Positions 8,409 through 18,015 of a stretch of DNA of 64,000 nt are shown here, one piece after another (position 1 is the stretch's first letter; the number at the start of each line of letters is the position of its first letter). Location: positions 17,361 to 81,360 of the forward strand of contig JAJFVL010000037.1 of assembly GCA_021371855.1 (NCBI GenBank), given 5' to 3'. The notes beneath the pieces were generated by a model. The model did no database searches. It was not told the DNA's origin and was given only the letters and a program-made list of their open reading frames with translations. The translations under genes and the position numbers were made by a program. The DNA is from Bacteroidales bacterium. Its GTDB lineage: Bacteria > Bacteroidota > Bacteroidia > Bacteroidales > VadinHA17.

Positions 8409-11400
8409 CTATTTCAATCCATACAGCACCATATAATCATCACTCTTCCCCAGCTTCCTCAGGTTTGCCTTCTGCGCTGCACTTAACTTTGGATAATGAC
8501 GTTTGAACCAATACTCAATCTCTGCAATATCATCAACACTAATACCATAAGTTTCATAAACTAATTTATTTATTCTAATCTGCTCATTACTGGCATAATC
8601 ATAAGTATTGTCGAGTGTTTGATTTGAGATTATTGTTTTTACTATTGATTTAATTTCTCCAGGCATTTTAATGGGCAAAACAAATTCCTTTAGTTCATCG
8701 ACCTGAGTATGCACTGTGTGACCAATGAAATTTTTAAGTTGATATCTGCAAAAAACCGATGATAACAATCCTAATAATTCTTCTTGTTGAAAATAAGTCT
8801 GGAATATCATTGAGCCCTCTGTATCAAACGCAGAAATTGAGCCCATACGAAAGCTAGGGCTGTAAACGCCAGTTCGTGAAAAGCTAATTGATGGCGTAAA
8901 ATATTTTTCTGGACTGCGAAATACGGCACATGTAGTTGCTTTATAATTATCCTTTATTTCTTTTTCTTCATGTTTCTCAACAATACGTTGTTCAATAGTG
9001 TATGTGCTCATCCTTTTGACAGCCCATTCGCTCCAGTCAATAAAGTAGTTTGTCGGCACATAGTAATTTGGCATCCAGCCCTCGCCTGCATCACTTTCAC
9101 CACCTTTATCATAAGGCACAATATATCTGCCATCGAAATAAAGCTTGCTTTCAGGGTTATCTTTTGAAATTCCGCTTTCAATTATTTCAAGCCGTAACTT
9201 TTCATTATTCCTGATTTTATTCAAATCATCTTCAGTCAGAAGATATTGCCGGTAATCATCAATGCTCCTGTAATTACCCCTGGCTTCAGGTTTCTGAAAA
9301 AGGTAAGAGGGATTATCACCAGTTGCCAATCCTTGCCTTACTTCTGCAATGTCACCTAATTTTACAACTTCAATTTCAGTGTCATTAATCAATATCTTAC
9401 GTACCTGAACCTGTTTCCCGTCAATTTCACGAAGTTCAGTAACGGGTTTGTTATCAGGATCATTGCCATCATTCATCAAAGCAAAAAGCTTCGGGCTTGC
9501 CACAAAGAATGGCAGGTTGCTATTTGATAAAATGAGTTTCTGAGGATAAGAATAAATAGCAAACTCGGGTGTGCTTACCTGCCCGTTCTTACCTTGCTCG
9601 AGTGTAAGGTTAAGAATCTCAATGAACCGGTTATAGTTTTCATGGATGCTAACATTTGTAAGGTCAACCATCTGGCAGATATGGTTATTGTCAAATGTTC
9701 TTACTATCTGTCCGTTTTCATCTTTCGGGAATTCATTCCGGCGGCAGATTATAACAGCGGTATTAACAGTAGCGCCAAATGTGTCGTGGTGAACACGGAT
9801 CATCTTTTGAACATAATTATCCATCATTTGCTTTCTCAACGGCAAATGACTTCTTATGGTCATGAAGGTATCACTAACTATATAAGCAAGTATGCCACCG
9901 TTCTTTAAAGGAGTTTTTCGGCCTCCTGAGCCCAGAAAATGGGCAATAAAGGCACCGTACGGATCCTTGCTCTCAATGCATAATGCTTCACAAATGTTTT
10001 CATCAATTTTAAAACCACCGTAAGGAGGATTACCAATTACTATATCAAAGCATCCATCCTGTGGGTCAAAACCAAACATCCATTCAGGATCAAACCACTC
10101 AGCATGACTGTTCTGATCATAAGGATTCCAATAAGCGATCTGGCCAGCAAGCGTATTTACCTGACTATGATTTAATATTTCCTTTTTAAGGTCGTTTATT
10201 CTTTTCTCAAGACTTTTAATATCTTTATTAATCAGCGTCTTCTGTTGAGTTTTAGTTGCCGGCTTTTCTAATGCCCTCTTTAGAAGGTTTATTTTGCTTT
10301 GATGATCTTCGATCTTTGCTTCGTATTGTCTGTTATCATTATCAAAAAGAGATTCTAGAATATACTGTAGCTTCTTTCTTAATTCTTCATCCTCTTTTTC
10401 AAGTTCCAGTTTTTCGCGTCTGTTTCTTGTAAAGAAAAATGATTTACGGAGGTCTTTAAGAGAATTCTCAATATCTATTACTTCATTAGTTCTGGTAGTT
10501 GGCGCCTTGAGTTGTCTCAGTGTATTTGCAGCAACAAATTTTGTTTCGAGGTTTGGCAGTGGCTTTATTCCATAGTTGTTTTCTCTGTCGTTTTCATCAA
10601 TGCGTTGATGCACCATCAGTGATATAAAAAATCTCAGCTTTGAAATATGGATAGCAATAGGCTGAATATCTACGCCAAATATGCAATTTTGTATTAAATA
10701 CAATTTTCGGGTGTAATCCGGATCATTTTTTCTGAAGGTCTCTTTTATCTCTTCAATTTCTGAATTGAGCAGCTTTATTGCTTCGGTACGCGCATTTTCA
10801 GAAGATATCTTTCCGGCAATCATCAGGTCATCCATTTTTGGTTTAAGAAGCAGCTCAAGCTGTTCATGTTCCCAACGCTTATTACCCGGATCAAGTTTAC
10901 TTAATGCATGAACTATCTGATGCAACATACCCATGGGGAACGCACCTGAACCGCAGGCCGGGTCAAGAATTTTTATTTCACTTAAATACTTTATCAGTTT
11001 ATTTGTGAATATTTCATCTTCAGCAAATGGATTTTCTTCAGAGTCGTATGAGAAAAGAACTCTGAGTTTCTCAATAACATTAATGTCTGATTGATCTGCA
11101 TTATCATTAGTTTTTTCATAGAGGTAATTTATAAGGCTTTCGTCAACCATGTAGTTGACAATCTCACGGGGAGTATAATACGAGCCTGTTTTTTTCCGTG
11201 CTGAAGTTTTCGATTCCGGAAGGTATGCTGCCAACAAATTTTCAAATATCTTACCTAAAAGCTCAGGGTCAAGAGCTATCTCCTGATCAAGAGGGGTATT
11301 TTCCTCAATAGTAAAATAGTAACTCTCAAAAATTGAAAATAGTCCTTCGTTTTCTTCATTTCCAAAAAATAGATGATCAGGAACCACGAGATCATTTTCT

Positions 11401-12581
11401 TTTGCAAAAGGATGAGAAGGGTCAGGGTCTGAGAAGGAGTCTATTCTGAAGGAAGAGTGTTCAGGATCAAGACTTTCAAACAAGCCTCCGTTTAAGAATG
11501 GGATATCAGAGAAGAGCTCCTTAAATGCTGATTCATGATCAAAAAAGAAGGTCTGGTACCTGAATCGGGGCATTTTATGATCATCTCGTGTTTTGCTGCT
11601 AACCTTGCGTTGTTCTGAATCAATACCAGTATTAAAAGTGGCAAAAAATAAATTCTGTAAAATTGCCTTATAATAGGTGCTGTTATATTTATCGGAATAA
11701 TTAAGTATAGTATCAAGATATCCTTTATCAAACAGCTTTTTGGGAATTAATTTTTCATTTTCTCCTTTTCTTTTGTGTCTCAGGAACCAAACAAAAATAA
11801 TCCTTGTAAGTAATCTTATGCAGGCAACCTGGTTGGCAAGTTCCTGCAGTTCATTCTCTTTTTTATCTTTATTCTCAGGCAGTGTCCCATAATACCTGAA
11901 AGGGAATTTGGATTCTTTTATTGCTCTTCCATACCAGGAAGAAATTCGCTTATAAAAGTCTTCATTTAGAATTTTTAAGTCAAAAACCTGTCTCCATCTT
12001 TCATACAGCGTTTTAAATGACTTAATTGAGCTGTCTGCTTTTAATTGCAGCAAGATTCGTTGATGCCCGGCATGTACCTTAAAAAAATGAATGTCTTTAA
12101 GAATACTTATTCTTCCAACTTTCTCACCTTTCTGACCCGGCTTCTTATACTGACCACGCTCGGCAGCTGAAAAAGAAACCTTGTTTTCATATTTCAAAAG
12201 CAATACAACAGGTCGTTGAAAAGACCTCCGATTCAGGGCACGGGTAAGTCGACTGATATCTGTTTTGGTAGGGATTATTCCATTTTTTAACTCCATTCCA
12301 AATACCAGAAGCATATCATAATCTTCAGTTGTGTTCTGTAGGGAGTTGTCAACATCCTCTGACTGGTCTTTACCCTCAATGGAGAGATCATTTACAAGTC
12401 CTATAAATCTTGCATCGGCAACTTTATCAAGCAGAGCCTGGTCTGCAAGAAAATCTTTGAGAAACTCGTGCATATTAATCTCTGATCTTGTTGCAGGTGC
12501 CAGATCGATGCCGAGTATATCTTTAAAAAAACGGTTTCCGGAATTTAGAATATTCTGATTTTGAAAAAATGAAAGATCCAT
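8409..12581 (-). CDS. Large N6-adenine DNA methyltransferase of R-M type (Eco57I-like)
   Basis: This 1,390-residue protein carries the SAM-binding motif DPACGSGAFPMGML near residue 540 and the catalytic motif NPPY near 850, which together define an N6-adenine methyltransferase. GSYYTPREIV near 468 is the usual segment just before the methyltransferase domain in Type I, IIG and ISP enzymes. The first 440 residues form an unrecognised domain (PVVLLLKYENKVSFSAAERG). About 100 residues of charged coiled coil (703-800) separate motif I from motif IV. Residues past 1,000 resemble a target-recognition region. I see no clear PD-(D/E)XK site, so cutting is probably done by partners. Its ATG overlaps the stop of the DUF1016 gene (TAATG), so translation is coupled. 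Confidence 0.92.
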   Translation of the reverse strand: MDLSFFQNQNILNSGNRFFKDILGIDLAPATRSEINMHEFLKDFLADQALLDKVADARFIGLVNDLSIEGKDQSEDVDNSLQNTTEDYDMLLVFGMELKNGIIPTKTDISRLTRALNRRSFQRPVVLLLKYENKVSFSAAERGQYKKPGQKGEKVGRISILKDIHFFKVHAGHQRILLQLKADSSIKSFKTLYERWRQVFDLKILNEDFYKRISSWYGRAIKESKFPFRYYGTLPENKDKKENELQELANQVACIRLLTRIIFVWFLRHKRKGENEKLIPKKLFDKGYLDTILNYSDKYNSTYYKAILQNLFFATFNTGIDSEQRKVSSKTRDDHKMPRFRYQTFFFDHESAFKELFSDIPFLNGGLFESLDPEHSSFRIDSFSDPDPSHPFAKENDLVVPDHLFFGNEENEGLFSIFESYYFTIEENTPLDQEIALDPELLGKIFENLLAAYLPESKTSARKKTGSYYTPREIVNYMVDESLINYLYEKTNDNADQSDINVIEKLRVLFSYDSEENPFAEDEIFTNKLIKYLSEIKILDPACGSGAFPMGMLHQIVHALSKLDPGNKRWEHEQLELLLKPKMDDLMIAGKISSENARTEAIKLLNSEIEEIKETFRKNDPDYTRKLYLIQNCIFGVDIQPIAIHISKLRFFISLMVHQRIDENDRENNYGIKPLPNLETKFVAANTLRQLKAPTTRTNEVIDIENSLKDLRKSFFFTRNRREKLELEKEDEELRKKLQYILESLFDNDNRQYEAKIEDHQSKINLLKRALEKPATKTQQKTLINKDIKSLEKRINDLKKEILNHSQVNTLAGQIAYWNPYDQNSHAEWFDPEWMFGFDPQDGCFDIVIGNPPYGGFKIDENICEALCIESKDPYGAFIAHFLGSGGRKTPLKNGGILAYIVSDTFMTIRSHLPLRKQMMDNYVQKMIRVHHDTFGATVNTAVIICRRNEFPKDENGQIVRTFDNNHICQMVDLTNVSIHENYNRFIEILNLTLEQGKNGQVSTPEFAIYSYPQKLILSNSNLPFFVASPKLFALMNDGNDPDNKPVTELREIDGKQVQVRKILINDTEIEVVKLGDIAEVRQGLATGDNPSYLFQKPEARGNYRSIDDYRQYLLTEDDLNKIRNNEKLRLEIIESGISKDNPESKLYFDGRYIVPYDKGGESDAGEGWMPNYYVPTNYFIDWSEWAVKRMSTYTIEQRIVEKHEEKEIKDNYKATTCAVFRSPEKYFTPSISFSRTGVYSPSFRMGSISAFDTEGSMIFQTYFQQEELLGLLSSVFCRYQLKNFIGHTVHTQVDELKEFVLPIKMPGEIKSIVKTIISNQTLDNTYDYASNEQIRINKLVYETYGISVDDIAEIEYWFKRHYPKLSAAQKANLRKLGKSDDYMVLYGLK

Positions 12582-13684
12582 TAATTGCAGGTATTAAAGT
12601 TGAGTTGTTTTTTAAGTTCTTCCTTATCTGGCAGATAAAGTTTGTATTCGCGTGAAAAGATCTGATCCTGTCCTTCAGGAAGAGTGAATTCCACAACTGT
12701 TTTATTATTTTGTTTACAAAGGATTATGCCAACAGTACGGTTCTCTTCAGGTAATTTCACCATTCTGTCGAAGTAGTTTACATACATTTGCATCTGCCCT
12801 ATATCACCATGAGTAAGCTTTCCTATTTTCAGATCTATCAGGACGTAGCAGCGAAGCATCCGGTTATAAAATACAAGGTCAATATAAAAGTCGTCATCCT
12901 CAAAAGATATCCTTTTTTGCCTTGCCTCAAAAAGAAACCCTTTACCAAGTTCCAGAAGAAAAAATTCGATTTTATCAATAATTGCCTGTTCGAGTTGTGA
13001 TTCTGTGTAAGAGGGTTCTTCTTTCAAACCAAGAAACTCAAGGATATATGGTTGCTTAAGAATATCTGAAGGACGTTCATAAACCTGCCCTTCATTTGAA
13101 AGCCTGACTATTTCATCCTTATTCTTACTCAAAGCGACTCTTTCAAATAGAGAAGAGTTATACTGTCTCAACAACTCTCTTACCGACCAATTATTATTTA
13201 TAGATTCTACCTCGTAAAAGTTTCTTTCTTTATCATCCATTTTGATCAATTGGATATAATGAGTCCATGAAAGGGGAAATGGATTTTCTTTCTCTTCAAA
13301 AATCCGAGACAGTGATTCGGATTTTTGACCTTTTGAATCTTTATTTAAGATACTTTCGGAGTCTTCGTTACCCCTCAATTTCCGAATCAGTGATTCGGAA
13401 ATTCTGTTTTTATAAGTAATATAGAATTTTCGCTTTAACTCGAGGTTATCAACTGAATAGCCCCGCCCAAATTCCTGTGTAAGGCTATAACTTAATTTTA
13501 TTAATGTCTCCCGCCCATAACCGGCGCGGATTTCCCCTGCTTGTTCATTTTCGATTATCAATCGTCCTATCTCATAGTTGATCCGAACAACAAGATTGTT
13601 GAAATGCCTGGCCGCAACAAGGCGAGAATGAGTCACAATCTCTTTTATTTCATTAAAGAGCTTTTTTGTGGAATCAGTTGTCAT
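12581..13684 (-). CDS. DUF1016 family PD-(D/E)XK nuclease (YhcG-like)
   Basis: The N-terminal half is the DUF1016 N domain (RLVAARHFNNLVVRINYEIG, then GYGRETLIKLSYSLTQEFGR). The C-terminal half is the nuclease-fold domain, with FYIDLVFYNR followed by YVLIDLKIGKL giving the D...DxK catalytic pattern of PD-(D/E)XK enzymes. The frame opens at 13714, but the ATG at 13684 (MTTDSTKKLFNE) follows the helicase stop by one base and is preferred; the product is about 367 residues. Members of this family sit in many restriction-modification loci, where their job is poorly defined. A variable linker of about 40 residues contains repeated SESL segments encoded by palindromic DNA. It is sandwiched between the helicase and methyltransferase genes. 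Confidence 0.9.
   Translation of the reverse strand: MTTDSTKKLFNEIKEIVTHSRLVAARHFNNLVVRINYEIGRLIIENEQAGEIRAGYGRETLIKLSYSLTQEFGRGYSVDNLELKRKFYITYKNRISESLIRKLRGNEDSESILNKDSKGQKSESLSRIFEEKENPFPLSWTHYIQLIKMDDKERNFYEVESINNNWSVRELLRQYNSSLFERVALSKNKDEIVRLSNEGQVYERPSDILKQPYILEFLGLKEEPSYTESQLEQAIIDKIEFFLLELGKGFLFEARQKRISFEDDDFYIDLVFYNRMLRCYVLIDLKIGKLTHGDIGQMQMYVNYFDRMVKLPEENRTVGIILCKQNNKTVVEFTLPEGQDQIFSREYKLYLPDKEELKKQLNFNTCN
13303..13399. repeat. Two palindromic 19-bp repeats inside the DUF1016 gene
   Basis: TCCGAgaCAGTGATTCGGA at 13303-13321 and TCCGAatCAGTGATTCGGA at 13381-13399 differ at two bases and lie 78 bp apart, exactly 26 codons, so both encode SESL-type peptides in the same frame. Each copy has TCCGA/TCGGA arms. 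They occupy the linker between the two domains, a tolerant place for small repeat insertion. Confidence 0.7.
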
Positions 13685-13685
13685 G

Positions 13686-16600
13686 TCAAAAACTGTTATT
13701 TCTTGAAACAACAAACCATGTCAGTAAATCATAATTTTCAAGATGATAACGCTCTTCCGGAATATTATCATCAAATTGTTTTAATTTTTTTGTGCCACCA
13801 TTAAAAATGTCACTCAGCAATTCACGTTCTTCCTGTCCGAATTTCTTTTTCATCCAGCTTTCTATGAATGATTTAAGCTTGGTTATTGTTTCTTCATCAG
13901 GTTTTTCTACATATGACGGCACAAAACGCTTGCAATCTTTATGGTCGCGCAAAGCATATAAGACCTCCATATTATTAAGAATATGGAACTTGCCATCAGA
14001 TGAGGCATAAAACAGTTCAAGGCTTGTGTATCTATGATCTTTTGCACCTTCTTCTTTTCGGGGGTAACCAATAAGTCCGGCAAGACCGGGAGCAAAGGCA
14101 TGTACCTTTGACTCAACAAGTGCATTGAAGCCTGTATAAACGCCATTTGGTATCTTCTCAAGTTCCTCACGACGGTTACTGAACAAGTCAAAGAGCTCCT
14201 GACGGAATGTTTCATAAGAAAGATCGTTGAATCCGAATGAACCGGATTTCTCTTCAATATCCTCCCAGCTGATTTCAAGCTGTTTAAATAGTTTTGCTGC
14301 CTGCTTTGAAATCAGTTTGTCCTTATCATCAAGTATGCTTTCAAATTGTTTTGAAATAGTCTGAATCTCGGTGCCAACGAGCGCTCCGGCAGCCATTCTT
14401 GACTCAACTCTGGTTTTAAGCTTTAAATAATCGTCTACATTTTTTGCCGGCCAAAAGTTTACGCCATAAATGCTTTTATGAGTTGATCCGATACGGTCAA
14501 TTCGGCCAAATCGTTGTATAAGTCTTACAGGATTCCAGTGAATATCATAGTTTATCAGAAAATCGGCATCCTGGAGGTTTTGACCTTCACTCAGGCAATC
14601 AGTAGCAATCAATATGTTAACATCCTCCTTAAGCACTTTATCAGTCTCAGGATCCAGTTTTTCAATTATTTTTTTCCATTCTTTGAAGTTATTAGGTTCT
14701 GAAACATTGTTTTTTTCAAAGAGCTCTGACCAGTCTTTTTCTCTGTAAAGTTTTGTTTCAGGAGCAAATCGCTCAAGTAATGGCTCAAAATCATCTTTGC
14801 TTCTTCTATCAAATATTTTATATGTACACTGGTTTTCTGTACCAGTTATTAAAGCCATTTTATCAAATCCTCTTTCCCGAAGCTGATCATAAAGATATTT
14901 TGCAGTGTCTCTGAACACGCTGAAGATGATAATCTTTCTATCCTGATTTTCTTTTCTGGCTTCAACAATCAGTTCTATGAGTTTGTGAAGCTTGGTGTCA
15001 ACGGAGTGGTGATTTGGCTTCTTTGTAAGCTCCTCTTTAATTCCATTATTTAAGAAAGCCAGACTTTCATGAAGCTCTTTAAGGGCTATTATATCGTGTT
15101 CAAGGTCATGTTCAAAGTCCTCAAGATAAATTATTTCGCTGATTTTTATTGGTGATTTTTTGCCAATCTCATCAATTCCATCAAAATCAAGGTCGGAAAC
15201 CAGATCTTCAATCTCAGAATACTCATCAGTCAGAGTAAAAAGGTTAACATCATCATCTTTTTTATCTTTATGGAACTCAGATACTCTCTTATAAATTACC
15301 TGGTGATATTCGTAAATGGAAGTGATTGTCTCAAACAGGGCATACCAGCTTGACTCCATTCTCTTAACAAGAAGAATATACATTATGCGAGCCAACGCTT
15401 TTTGCCTGTATCTTTCATTTTCCAATGCATCTTTGGTCTCTTTTTCCTTCATATAGAAAGCCGGCTTATAGGCTGTCATATGAATTGTTTCAATAGCTTC
15501 AAACAACGATTCTATAGTTTTATACTTTCCTATTTCTATTTTATCTCCCGGAATATTCCGAGGTGGTTCCACTTTGGGAAAATGCAGATCTTCTTTCAAA
15601 TGCTTCTGAATAAGAACCCTAGTCCTGGCTACAACTGTTGAATCGATAAGTTTGAATATTTCATCAGGAATATTTGCCCTGAGATCACTTATTTTACGGT
15701 CTTCATCGAATTGCCATTTATTAAAAAATTTCTGGGCATCGCCAAACTTACGGTTAAGCGATTTGATTTCTATCCCCTCAACATCCCTGAAGCCGGTATC
15801 TTGTCCGTGTACTATAAGTTTGAATTGATTTCTGATGTCTGTAAGTTTGTTATTAATCGGAGTAGCTGACAGCATCAATGTTTTAATATCCCTGGAGCCC
15901 AGAGGATGATAAATATTGTCTATAAGATATTTGTAACGATTTGAAGCATCGTTGCGCAGGTTGTGACTTTCATCAATGACAATCAATAACTTCTGAAATT
16001 TTTGGAAATTTGAAAGGGTCATTCCATCCTTTGTCATCCTTCTGCCATACAGATCAGTATGATACCTTATATAAAAATCAAATTTGTCAGGTTCAAAAAT
16101 AGAGCCTCTGTCCTTTAGATATCTGACCCAGTTATTTGATAGTTTTTTCGGGCAAAGCAATAGTATTTTGTATCCCTGCAGCTCAAAATATTTCATTACT
16201 GCAAGGGCAGACCATGTTTTTCCCAAGCCTACTGCATCAGCAAGTATGGCCCCATTATATTTCTGAAGCATTCTTATAAGGCTCAAAACACCTTTTTGCT
16301 GAAACAAAAACAGTTTATTGTATATGACAGTGTCTTTAAGGTGTTGTATGTCCTTTCCGGCTTTAAGGTCTAAGTCATACTGATCAAAATCATCTTTGAA
16401 TAATTCGTAAAGTGTTTTATAATACAAAGTCAAAGGCTCATACTTTTCAAAGAAATCTGAGATCAGACTGATAAGAAACTCTCTACACGACTGGTTATGT
16501 TTACCATCAATTGAAATATATTCTTTTGTACTCTCGGCCTTCCACAATAATTCAAACCACTCTCCTGCCTTCTCAAAACCGGCATCAGTACCACTTACAA

Positions 16601-17078
16601 GTTTATTAAGTTCAATATTTGAGGATACCTTGAGGCCTATTCCTGCATCAGTGAAATTGGAACTGCCGACTATATAAAAATTGTCTTTATGCTTTGAGAC
16701 TACCGGGTTATGATAGATATATGTCTTGGCGTGGCAAAAGTTTTTATCAACAGTTTTTAAAAAAACATTATCTCTCCTCAGAAAGCTTACGGCTTTTTCA
16801 CATTCTTCCTTTAAATGAAATACCTCATTTATTTCATGTTTCTGATTAATAAGGTCTACAATATTCTGTCTGTTTGGCTTTACAGAGAATAAGTCGCCGA
16901 GGATAATTCTATATTTTACCTGAGATGGAATTTTATCATTTAGTTTAGAAAGAGCTGTAATAGTGAAGTATCCGGTAACAAAATCAAAAGTACCGTCCTC
17001 TGAAATATTGTTAATCAAGTAGCTATATATTGTTTTTTCCTGGCCTGCAGTCAGTTCGTTCTTATTATCTATAAGCAT
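13686..17078 (-). CDS. PLD-nuclease / SNF2-like helicase fusion
   Basis: Residues 1-190 are a phospholipase-D-type nuclease domain with HAKTYIYHNPV near residue 114 and GSSNFTDAGIG about 25 residues later, as in NgoFVII/BfiI-like nucleases. The helicase core follows: Walker A ADAVGLGKTWSAL near 284, Walker B VIDESHN near 368, motif III LSATPINN, then ILIATDCLSEGQNLQ and QRFGRIDRIGS near 859 (motifs V and VI). This is an SF2 ATPase of the SNF2/RapA-like branch, which translocates on duplex DNA. The length of 1,130 residues leaves about 200 C-terminal residues without a known domain. It is the first gene of the operon, stopping one base before the DUF1016 gene. It is the likely DNA-translocating and cutting subunit of a restriction system. 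Confidence 0.92.
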   Translation of the reverse strand: MLIDNKNELTAGQEKTIYSYLINNISEDGTFDFVTGYFTITALSKLNDKIPSQVKYRIILGDLFSVKPNRQNIVDLINQKHEINEVFHLKEECEKAVSFLRRDNVFLKTVDKNFCHAKTYIYHNPVVSKHKDNFYIVGSSNFTDAGIGLKVSSNIELNKLVSGTDAGFEKAGEWFELLWKAESTKEYISIDGKHNQSCREFLISLISDFFEKYEPLTLYYKTLYELFKDDFDQYDLDLKAGKDIQHLKDTVIYNKLFLFQQKGVLSLIRMLQKYNGAILADAVGLGKTWSALAVMKYFELQGYKILLLCPKKLSNNWVRYLKDRGSIFEPDKFDFYIRYHTDLYGRRMTKDGMTLSNFQKFQKLLIVIDESHNLRNDASNRYKYLIDNIYHPLGSRDIKTLMLSATPINNKLTDIRNQFKLIVHGQDTGFRDVEGIEIKSLNRKFGDAQKFFNKWQFDEDRKISDLRANIPDEIFKLIDSTVVARTRVLIQKHLKEDLHFPKVEPPRNIPGDKIEIGKYKTIESLFEAIETIHMTAYKPAFYMKEKETKDALENERYRQKALARIMYILLVKRMESSWYALFETITSIYEYHQVIYKRVSEFHKDKKDDDVNLFTLTDEYSEIEDLVSDLDFDGIDEIGKKSPIKISEIIYLEDFEHDLEHDIIALKELHESLAFLNNGIKEELTKKPNHHSVDTKLHKLIELIVEARKENQDRKIIIFSVFRDTAKYLYDQLRERGFDKMALITGTENQCTYKIFDRRSKDDFEPLLERFAPETKLYREKDWSELFEKNNVSEPNNFKEWKKIIEKLDPETDKVLKEDVNILIATDCLSEGQNLQDADFLINYDIHWNPVRLIQRFGRIDRIGSTHKSIYGVNFWPAKNVDDYLKLKTRVESRMAAGALVGTEIQTISKQFESILDDKDKLISKQAAKLFKQLEISWEDIEEKSGSFGFNDLSYETFRQELFDLFSNRREELEKIPNGVYTGFNALVESKVHAFAPGLAGLIGYPRKEEGAKDHRYTSLELFYASSDGKFHILNNMEVLYALRDHKDCKRFVPSYVEKPDEETITKLKSFIESWMKKKFGQEERELLSDIFNGGTKKLKQFDDNIPEERYHLENYDLLTWFVVSRNNSF

Positions 17079-17283
17079 GTTAGTAGATTTGACGTTTAAA
17101 TGTAAAGAATTCCTAACGAATAAAGTGTGAGAAAAGCTTTGAAAATTACCAACTTATTAACGGAAGAATATTTTTAATGAGGTTTTTGTCAATTAAATTG
17201 ACTTATTGATTACAAAAACTTTACACGTAACAATATCAGTTATTTTGTGCTTATAAAGTCAAGTGCCTTCCCTAGATTATGAT

Positions 17284-18012
17284 TCACTTTACCTCTGTTG
17301 CGATATCTTCAATTGTAACAAGGCCCAATAACCCTTCACTTTGTTTACCTGAATTTGTAATGAGAAGTACATCAAGATTCCTTTGTTTAGAATTAATTTG
17401 GTTTGTGAAAAAATCAAATGCTTCAAAAATTGAAGTGTTGCGTGAAATAAATCTGTAATTCTTTGGAAACTCAACTTCTGAAATCAAATCTTTAATTTTT
17501 ACGTTCTCTGTTATAATAGTTCCATTCCCTTCAAGCTGAGTAGACAACCAGCGCGAAATTGTATTAGAATTTACTACTTCTATAACCTCATTTTTTTCAT
17601 TAAAAACTGGTATCTGAGAATATGACCTCTCTCTCATTGCAATCAGAATATCATTAATATAGTCATTCTCATTTGCCCCAAATACTTCAAATTGGAATCG
17701 AGGTGTTACTTTCTTGGGATTAGTAATAAATTCGTATAACTCTTTAATTTTTGTTACAATCTCAATATGAGGTTCAGCAATTGCTCTGCCATCGATTTTT
17801 GGGTTGTGTACTATTGCATTCCGTAGTTCTCCAAATGATAAAAGATCATCCTTGAATCGCTTAACCACAGCATTGGATGATTTTTTTACTTTTTGAGAAA
17901 AAGATGTTTCAGGATCGTGATTGCCTGATTTTTTTAAAAATAGATCAATTCTATTGTAGTAATCGAGAAAATCATCAGAGTTCATAGTGCCGGATATTTC
18001 AATAAATCGCAT
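17284..18012 (-). CDS. HEPN-like domain fused to a CBS pair
   Basis: The first 95 residues are all-helical and contain ELRNAIVHNP, which fits the Rx4-6H signature (Arg-Asn-Ala-Ile-Val-His) of HEPN ribonucleases. The helix after it (IAEPHIEIVTKIKELYEFI) fits the same fold. Residues about 100-242 read as two CBS motifs (IPVFNEKNEVIEVVNSNTIS, then LLGLVTIEDIATEV), the fold that binds adenine nucleotides, SAM or dinucleotides. A ligand-gated RNase is a reasonable inference but is not shown. The start at 18012 leaves 3 bases after the upstream PLD gene; an internal ATG at 17985 is an alternative. Cytoplasmic by appearance. It lies at the upstream end of the defence island. Confidence 0.78.
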   Translation of the reverse strand: MRFIEISGTMNSDDFLDYYNRIDLFLKKSGNHDPETSFSQKVKKSSNAVVKRFKDDLLSFGELRNAIVHNPKIDGRAIAEPHIEIVTKIKELYEFITNPKKVTPRFQFEVFGANENDYINDILIAMRERSYSQIPVFNEKNEVIEVVNSNTISRWLSTQLEGNGTIITENVKIKDLISEVEFPKNYRFISRNTSIFEAFDFFTNQINSKQRNLDVLLITNSGKQSEGLLGLVTIEDIATEVK

Positions 18013-18015
18013 GCA

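Noticed and set aside
8409..17078. Labelling the operon DISARM or BREX
   Set aside because: A PLD domain, an SNF2-like helicase and an adenine methylase recall DISARM class 1, but drmA, drmB and a separate drmC are absent; BREX markers (brxA, brxB, brxC, pglZ, brxL) are also absent. The name was not used.
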